Below are positions 16,306-20,249 of a stretch of 20,249 nucleotides of DNA, piece by piece (position 1 is the stretch's first letter; the number at the start of each line of letters is the position of its first letter). The notes beneath the pieces were generated by a model, which saw only the letters and a list, made by a program, of their open reading frames with translations, was not told the DNA's origin and ran no database searches. A program made the position numbers and the translations under genes. The DNA comes from Methanobacteriota archaeon. GTDB lineage: Archaea; Thermoplasmatota; Poseidoniia; Poseidoniales; Poseidoniaceae. The stretch lies in assembly GCA_002719475.1 (NCBI GenBank), contig PBHQ01000052.1, positions 1-20,249 on the forward strand, written 5' to 3'.

Positions 16306-17352
16306 TTATCTGACCTCGGACGGCTCATAAGTTTTTGCATGATTTCTGCGCCTTTGACTATCCACGCACCTTCGAATAATCCTGTTTATCAATCCCGGAC
16401 CAAGCCCTTCCATTTCGTTAGCCAATCGGTATGGTGCCCCGCCAATTCTCTGCTTGAACCTATAAATACCATTCGGCGTCAGTCTTTCGTCCATTCCACC
16501 CAGATCAAATTTAATCATTCCTATTGATTTAAGATGAACAATTGCCGACCAAAGAACCAATTGGCCGGCATTTAAAAGGCGCCCTTCACCTGAATTGTGC
16601 CCAGCTAAATATTCGGCAACTGTTCCGTTTTGACTTATGAGTGCGCCACCCAAATAATTGCCACCTTTATATGCCTGAATGCAGATCAATCTTCGGTGCT
16701 TTGGGAGTATTTCTTCAAGCGAGTCCAAAAAGTCTACCTCGAGGCCACCTTGTTGACCTCGCTCGTCAAGATGCCGACAGTGGCCTTTTAGAAAATAACC
16801 AAAAGAGCTTTTATCATTCGAAATACAAATATCAATATTTGAGCGCTCCGCTCGACCAAGAGCATTCCGCCATTTTCCATGTAAATTATTACGGAGGATC
16901 TCTATAGGTTGAGCTAAATCAATAATGGCAGACGCCCAGCCTTGTATTTTTGTTTTAATCAACCCACTCGAATTATATTCCGCCTCTGATAAATTTTCGA
17001 CCGCCACAGAGGGTGCAACACGGAGATACATTTTTTGTTTCACACAAAAATTTTGATGTAATGCACGCAGAGCCTCTCCGTAATTACCCGTAACACCTAC
17101 CGGACCACGATTTATCCAAACCAACCCGGAATTTGAAAAAAACGGTTTTCGTATCATACTTTGAGCAGCCCCAACAACAGAGCCTGCATTTAATAGCAAA
17201 CCACGCTCAACACTCCAGAGGCTATTTTTTGCTTTTGCCTCACCAAATTCCCACGTTTGTAAAAAACATGAGTCTCCCCAAGCCGCCAGAGTACAATTCC
17301 ACTCTTCTGCGTTACCTTTGAAGCGATGGTAAATAATATTGGAGTAGTTCAC
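16306..17352 (-). CDS. FemAB-like / GNAT-fold transferase
   Basis: A 348-residue soluble protein with the double-GNAT layout of the FemAB family and related polysaccharide-locus acyltransferases. Seen: SCFLQTWEFGEAKAKN (28-43), the family's opening motif; WINRGPVGVTG (79-89); LHGKWRNALGRAER (157-170), matching the 'L..k.R..irkAer' segment; and GGALISQNGTVAEYLAG (235-251). FDLGGMDERLTPNGIYRFK (282-300) followed by RIGG is the usual C-terminal signature. Known relatives add amino acids from aminoacyl-tRNA or acyl groups to sugars or peptidoglycan precursors. Here amino-acylation or N/O-acylation of the glycan is plausible, but the donor is unknown. The start is GTG at 17352; no earlier ATG fits and the next methionine (residue 66) would remove the family motif. 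It is spaced 76 bases from the GT2 stop and 55 from ManC. Confidence 0.78.
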   Translation of the reverse strand: MNYSNIIYHRFKGNAEEWNCTLAAWGDSCFLQTWEFGEAKAKNSLWSVERGLLLNAGSVVGAAQSMIRKPFFSNSGLVWINRGPVGVTGNYGEALRALHQNFCVKQKMYLRVAPSVAVENLSEAEYNSSGLIKTKIQGWASAIIDLAQPIEILRNNLHGKWRNALGRAERSNIDICISNDKSSFGYFLKGHCRHLDERGQQGGLEVDFLDSLEEILPKHRRLICIQAYKGGNYLGGALISQNGTVAEYLAGHNSGEGRLLNAGQLVLWSAIVHLKSIGMIKFDLGGMDERLTPNGIYRFKQRIGGAPYRLANEMEGLGPGLINRIIRRCVDSQRRRNHAKTYEPSEVR

Positions 17353-17428
17353 TTTTCAGTCAGAACTGCTAGTTATCAGAACTTTCATAATGAGTATTAC
17401 TATGGCGTAAAAATGCTGAGAACACTAT

Positions 17429-18133
17429 TCATCTGAGGAATCGGCATATAAATATTGTCCAAAATACAGAAATTATGTGGTATGGGCGTATTTTCTTTCC
17501 TTCCTCAAAGGATCTACCATGATAACTAATTGGCACTTCGTAGATCACGTTAGCATTTTTTTGCGCAAGCGACAAAATCTCTGCATGTTGACTCCAACCC
17601 ATTGATCTCAAATTTTCCGGCCGGACTAGATCCCGCCGAAAAAGCATGTAACAACTATATATATCAGTAAATGTAGTATTATTCAGAATATTAAAAACCA
17701 GAGTAATCAGGCGGTTGCCAACCTTATTCCAAAAATACGCTACGCGCGTGTAGTTTGGGGCTGCAAATCTACTGCTCATTACAAGATCGGCATTATATTG
17801 GCGGATCGGTACCAAAAGGCCCTCGTATTCTTTGGGGCTATATTCTAAATCTGCATCCTGAAAAAGAATAAAGTCCCCTGAAGCTCGCTCGAGACCAGCT
17901 TTAACAGCAGCGCCTTTGCCACTATTTTTCTCTAATTTCACCAAGGTTGTATAGAGAGATCGATTATTCTCAAGCAAATTAAGTGTTTCATCTGTCGAGC
18001 AGTCATCAATAACGATAATCTCAAACCTAACAGACTCTACTTCTTGCACTTTGATCTCTTGAAGAATTTCTATAATGGTTCCCTGCTCGTTATAAGCGGG
18101 AATTATAACGGAAACTGTGATCTCACCACTCAA
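17429..18133 (-). CDS. Glycosyltransferase family 2, DPM1/polyprenol-phosphate sugar synthase-like
   Basis: A 234-residue GT-A enzyme. Seen: VSVIIPAYNEQGTI (7-20), IIVIDDCSTDET (39-50), KNSGKGAAVKAGLERASGDF (69-88) and the metal-binding QDADLEY (92-98). SRFAAPNYTRVAYFWNKVGN and FTDIYSCYMLFRR follow, the pattern of dolichol-phosphate mannose synthase-like and WcaA-like transferases. It may transfer a sugar to undecaprenyl phosphate or to the growing glycan; a single hydrophobic stretch at the C-terminus suggests membrane association only. The start must be TTG at 18133, since an in-frame stop lies three codons upstream and no other start precedes the VSVIIP strand. This TTG overlaps the TGA of the UXS-like gene (TTGA), implying translational coupling. 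Confidence 0.88.
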   Translation of the reverse strand: MSGEITVSVIIPAYNEQGTIIEILQEIKVQEVESVRFEIIVIDDCSTDETLNLLENNRSLYTTLVKLEKNSGKGAAVKAGLERASGDFILFQDADLEYSPKEYEGLLVPIRQYNADLVMSSRFAAPNYTRVAYFWNKVGNRLITLVFNILNNTTFTDIYSCYMLFRRDLVRPENLRSMGWSQHAEILSLAQKNANVIYEVPISYHGRSFEEGKKIRPYHIISVFWTIFICRFLR

Positions 18134-19209
18134 GATTGCCTACCAATATACATAGTATCCGTCCAGGAAAAAAACCTTTTCAAGCCCTCTTTCAGTGAAA
18201 CTTCTGGATTATAGTTGAGTTGTAGACGAGCTTTGCGTATGTCCGGGGCACGTCGATTAGGCTCATCTGCGGGATAGCTATCTGGGTATTCGATCACATT
18301 GTATGTTATTTCTTTATTTGAAACCCCGGTGATTTCATTCACCAATTCGAACATTGAAATTTCCGGCTCCGGATTCCCGATATTATAAGCTTCGCCAGCA
18401 ACCCCACGGAGAATTACCAATAGGAATCCAACAATTGCATCTGTAATGTAACAAAACGTGCGGGTCTGTTGGCCTGTGCCATAAACCTGGAGAGGATAAC
18501 CGCCTTTAACTCGACTTGCAAAATTAGGAAGTACTCGGTAATCAGTTTCCTGCATACCAGGGCCAAAAATATTGAACGGTCGGATCGTATTGGTATGAGT
18601 TCCATTGGTTTGGTGAAATATATAACACAAAGTTTCACCGACCCGCTTGCTTTCGTCATAGCACGCTCGCGGTCCTTGGCAGGAGACGTTTCCTCGATAA
18701 CTCTCCGCCATGGGAACATGTTTTGAGTCTGGATCTCCATAGATCTCACTTGATGAGAAAAAGGTCATCCGTGCATTATGTTGTTCTGCTAATTCCAACA
18801 TGCGTCTAGTCCCTGTTATTGCAACTTCTAACGTCTCAAGGGGAAAAGCTCTGTAATAGAATGGGCTCGCGATACCCGCCGCATGAATTACATAATGTAG
18901 CGGGCGATCCCAATTGAACGGTTCAATAACGTTATGTTTCAAAAACTCTATATTCTGCACATCGGGGATTTGGGCACCGTGCTCACCCGCGGTAATCATG
19001 TTATCCATTGCAACAAGAGTTACTGGGGTTTCAAGAACCTTTTTATTTAAAGTATCAAAAACCTCCATAAAATATCGACCCAGGAACCCTCGTCCGCCTG
19101 TTAAAAGAACGGTTTTCCCAGACAATAATTTTGCATCCTCTCCCAAACGATCTACGATTTCTAGGATATCGGAATCGAGCAAATATTTATTCATGATTAA
19201 TAAACTCAT
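18130..19209 (-). CDS. Extended SDR, UDP-glucuronate decarboxylase (UXS)-like
   Basis: A 359-residue NAD-dependent nucleotide-sugar enzyme. Seen: VLLTGGRGFLGRYF (34-47), VIHAAGIASPFYYR (107-120), FFSSSEIYGDP (150-160), and QGPRACYDESKRVGETLCY (178-196) with catalytic Tyr184 and Lys188. The GPRACYDE.KR block is a hallmark of UDP-glucuronate decarboxylases, which oxidise C4, decarboxylate and give UDP-4-keto-xylose or UDP-xylose. NTIRPFNIFGPGM and YGTGQQTRTFCYITDAI follow as usual. Members with this signature but other UDP-uronic substrates exist, so UDP-xylose is not certain. The start is ATG 19209 or, five codons later, ATG 19194; neither has a good ribosome site. It is the first gene of the minus-strand run that ends in purH, with the candidate promoter in the gap upstream. 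Confidence 0.85.
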   Translation of the reverse strand: MSLLIMNKYLLDSDILEIVDRLGEDAKLLSGKTVLLTGGRGFLGRYFMEVFDTLNKKVLETPVTLVAMDNMITAGEHGAQIPDVQNIEFLKHNVIEPFNWDRPLHYVIHAAGIASPFYYRAFPLETLEVAITGTRRMLELAEQHNARMTFFSSSEIYGDPDSKHVPMAESYRGNVSCQGPRACYDESKRVGETLCYIFHQTNGTHTNTIRPFNIFGPGMQETDYRVLPNFASRVKGGYPLQVYGTGQQTRTFCYITDAIVGFLLVILRGVAGEAYNIGNPEPEISMFELVNEITGVSNKEITYNVIEYPDSYPADEPNRRAPDIRKARLQLNYNPEVSLKEGLKRFFSWTDTMYIGRQS

Positions 19210-19520
19210 TTTTTGGAAGATCTAGATTAACGGCTCTCCCAAAGTTCTAAGATCAAATATGTTTATCCATAATTGGCTTATTAGACTGATCTTCTAATGT
19301 TGGATATATCACTACTTACACTACTCTCAGAGTAGCGTAACTATTAAACTCCACAAGACTTGCCTTTCTGAACGCCCACACAAATTTAAATTAAGTTTTT
19401 GGTTTGTTTTAAGGGCCAATAACGAGAATAAAAATATTCACTTCCCACGGTCATCTATCATTAACGGCAGTCTAAATTCAATGCCGAAATGTTTAAATTT
19501 CTGACTTTGGATAGCTGGAT
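19210..19520. other. Intergenic region, 311 bp, probable promoter of the minus-strand run
   Basis: No coding sequence is supported here. The stretch is AT-rich and lies between the stop of the Wzy-like gene and the start of the UXS-like gene, both on the minus strand. It contains a perfect 15-bp palindrome at 19321-19335 and a looser inverted repeat of AAGATCA (19249-19255) with TGATCTT (19287-19293). I could not assign -35/-10 elements or a terminator with a T tract. Confidence 0.4.
19321..19335. promoter_or_regulatory. Perfect 15-bp palindrome, candidate operator
   Basis: CTACTCT-C-AGAGTAG has two perfect 7-bp arms around one base, 112 bases upstream of the UXS-like start. It lacks a following T run on either strand, so a dimeric regulator site is more likely than a terminator. 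It could also be chance. Confidence 0.35.
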
Positions 19521-20249
19521 TTAATTCCTCTTAATTTCAGAATTAAAAAAGTAGAACCCCACCATAAAGACGGTGAAATACAACCACATAGCTAACATCT
19601 GGGGAATCAAGCTGCCCGTCATTAACGTAAAATTTGACTCCTGATAAAAAAGAGGCAGGACCAATCCAGCGGCGACGGCTTTCCCAGTTATACTAGTGTT
19701 TTCGGCATTAAAAAATCGATCTAATAATCCCATAAAAGCCCCTATTAATATCATGCCAAATATAACCCCACGCCAACCAAAATTTGTATAAAGCTCGGTA
19801 AGCCATGGAATATTTACGGACATTGCTCCATCACTTTTTGCGATGATTCTATAGCGCAAACCAAATGCGTTCCCCCAACGTTCTTCAGGTTTCTCTCTCC
19901 ATAAGGCACGGGGTATCATACCGCTAAATAGGGTTTGATACGTAGTTCCATTCCAATAAGGAATAACATTTGGGGACAGATTAACTACATGACTAAGAGG
20001 TAGAATCAAAGAAATACGGCGGACAAGCTCTACATGATTAAAATGACCAGAGAATATACTGCCACCCGATTCTATAGCCTTCGGGCTATTATCAAAAAAT
20101 AAATCTGGTAAAATTTTTACAGCGGCGGAAACTTTCTCAAAAGTTGAAGCAGTTGCTTTCACGTCCCAAATTTGATGCCGAATAAGGTGTTTTTGTGAAT
20201 AAAGAACAGCGAATAGAATTAAAGCACTCACTATCAATTTTAGCGGAAG
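19521..20249 (-). CDS. Wzy-like oligosaccharide repeat-unit polymerase (N-terminus outside window)
   Basis: The frame is open to the window edge, so only the C-terminal ~240 residues are visible; the TTG near 20237 is not a credible start because coding-like hydrophobic sequence continues past it. Seen: one helix at the start of the fragment; a long hydrophilic loop containing SGMIPRALWREKPEERWGNA and an NIPWLTELYTNFGWRGV segment; and then three or four hydrophobic helices to the end. The 'IPR..W..KP......F' motif followed by 'E.Y.NFG..G' is the pattern I associate with O-antigen/oligosaccharide repeat-unit polymerases. Polymerisation of undecaprenyl-linked repeats on the periplasmic side is the likely role. 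It ends TAA, 311 bases before the UXS-like gene on the same strand. Confidence 0.7.
   Translation of the reverse strand, partial: LPLKLIVSALILFAVLYSQKHLIRHQIWDVKATASTFEKVSAAVKILPDLFFDNSPKAIESGGSIFSGHFNHVELVRRISLILPLSHVVNLSPNVIPYWNGTTYQTLFSGMIPRALWREKPEERWGNAFGLRYRIIAKSDGAMSVNIPWLTELYTNFGWRGVIFGMILIGAFMGLLDRFFNAENTSITGKAVAAGLVLPLFYQESNFTLMTGSLIPQMLAMWLYFTVFMVGFYFFNSEIKRN

Noticed and set aside
1..20249. Mobile elements, CRISPR arrays, tRNA genes or a defence system
   Set aside because: No transposase-like protein, terminal inverted repeats, spaced repeat array or cloverleaf-like sequence was seen; every sizeable gene fits glycan or purine metabolism, transport or a recognised decayed gene.

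Overview
The window is a surface-polysaccharide (O-antigen, capsule or exopolysaccharide) biosynthesis locus from a Gram-negative bacterium with moderate, slightly AT-leaning composition. An undecaprenyl-phosphate sugar-1-phosphate transferase, a WbpM-type dehydratase and polymerase/ligase membrane proteins all point to a lipid-linked glycan pathway. A proteobacterium, perhaps a marine alphaproteobacterium, fits the gene families. No rRNA or other phylogenetic marker is present, so this is only a tentative placement. I see no tRNA, rRNA, CRISPR array, transposase or phage gene.

Layout. (1) Positions 1-1509, plus strand: the C-terminal ~500 residues of a NodU/CmcH-type carbamoyltransferase. 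It converges, six bases apart, on a minus-strand TviB/WbpA-type UDP-HexNAc 6-dehydrogenase (1516-2796). (2) Positions 2797-2959: a divergent intergenic region with a perfect 16-bp tandem repeat. (3) Positions 2960-7463, plus strand: an O-antigen ligase/polymerase-like membrane protein, a divergent DegT-fold PLP enzyme, a UMF1-family MFS transporter and a GmhA-like SIS isomerase. (4) Positions 7464-7971: no intact gene, but a decayed copy of a PPOX-type (pyridoxamine 5'-phosphate oxidase-related) flavoprotein gene is readable. (5) Positions 7972-19209, minus strand: a long co-directional run in transcription order: UXS-like SDR, GT2 glycosyltransferase, FemAB/GNAT-like transferase, ManC, WecA/WbpL-type initiating transferase, WbuB-like GT4, WbpV-like 4-ketoreductase, WbpM-like 4,6-dehydratase, and finally purH. 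(6) Positions 19210-19520: a ~310-bp gap with a 15-bp palindrome. (7) Position 19521 to the window end, minus strand: the C-terminal part of a Wzy-like polymerase.

How the genes may work together (inference). The WbpM-like dehydratase and WbpV-like reductase would make UDP-QuiNAc (or a close 6-deoxy-HexNAc). The WbpL-like enzyme would load it as the first sugar on undecaprenyl phosphate, and the GT4 and GT2 enzymes would extend the chain or supply lipid-linked donors. ManC supplies GDP-mannose. The TviB-like dehydrogenase supplies a UDP-HexNAc uronic acid, and the UXS-like SDR may decarboxylate a UDP-uronic acid. The carbamoyltransferase and the FemAB-like transferase look like decorating enzymes. 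Polymerase/ligase-type proteins sit near both ends. No Wzx flippase, Wza/Wzc exporter or ABC exporter lies within the window.

I did not find an unmistakably new system. The most notable items are the PPOX pseudogene relic, the complete QuiNAc-initiation module followed by purH, the dehydrogenase/UXS-like pair, and the divergent DegT-like enzyme.
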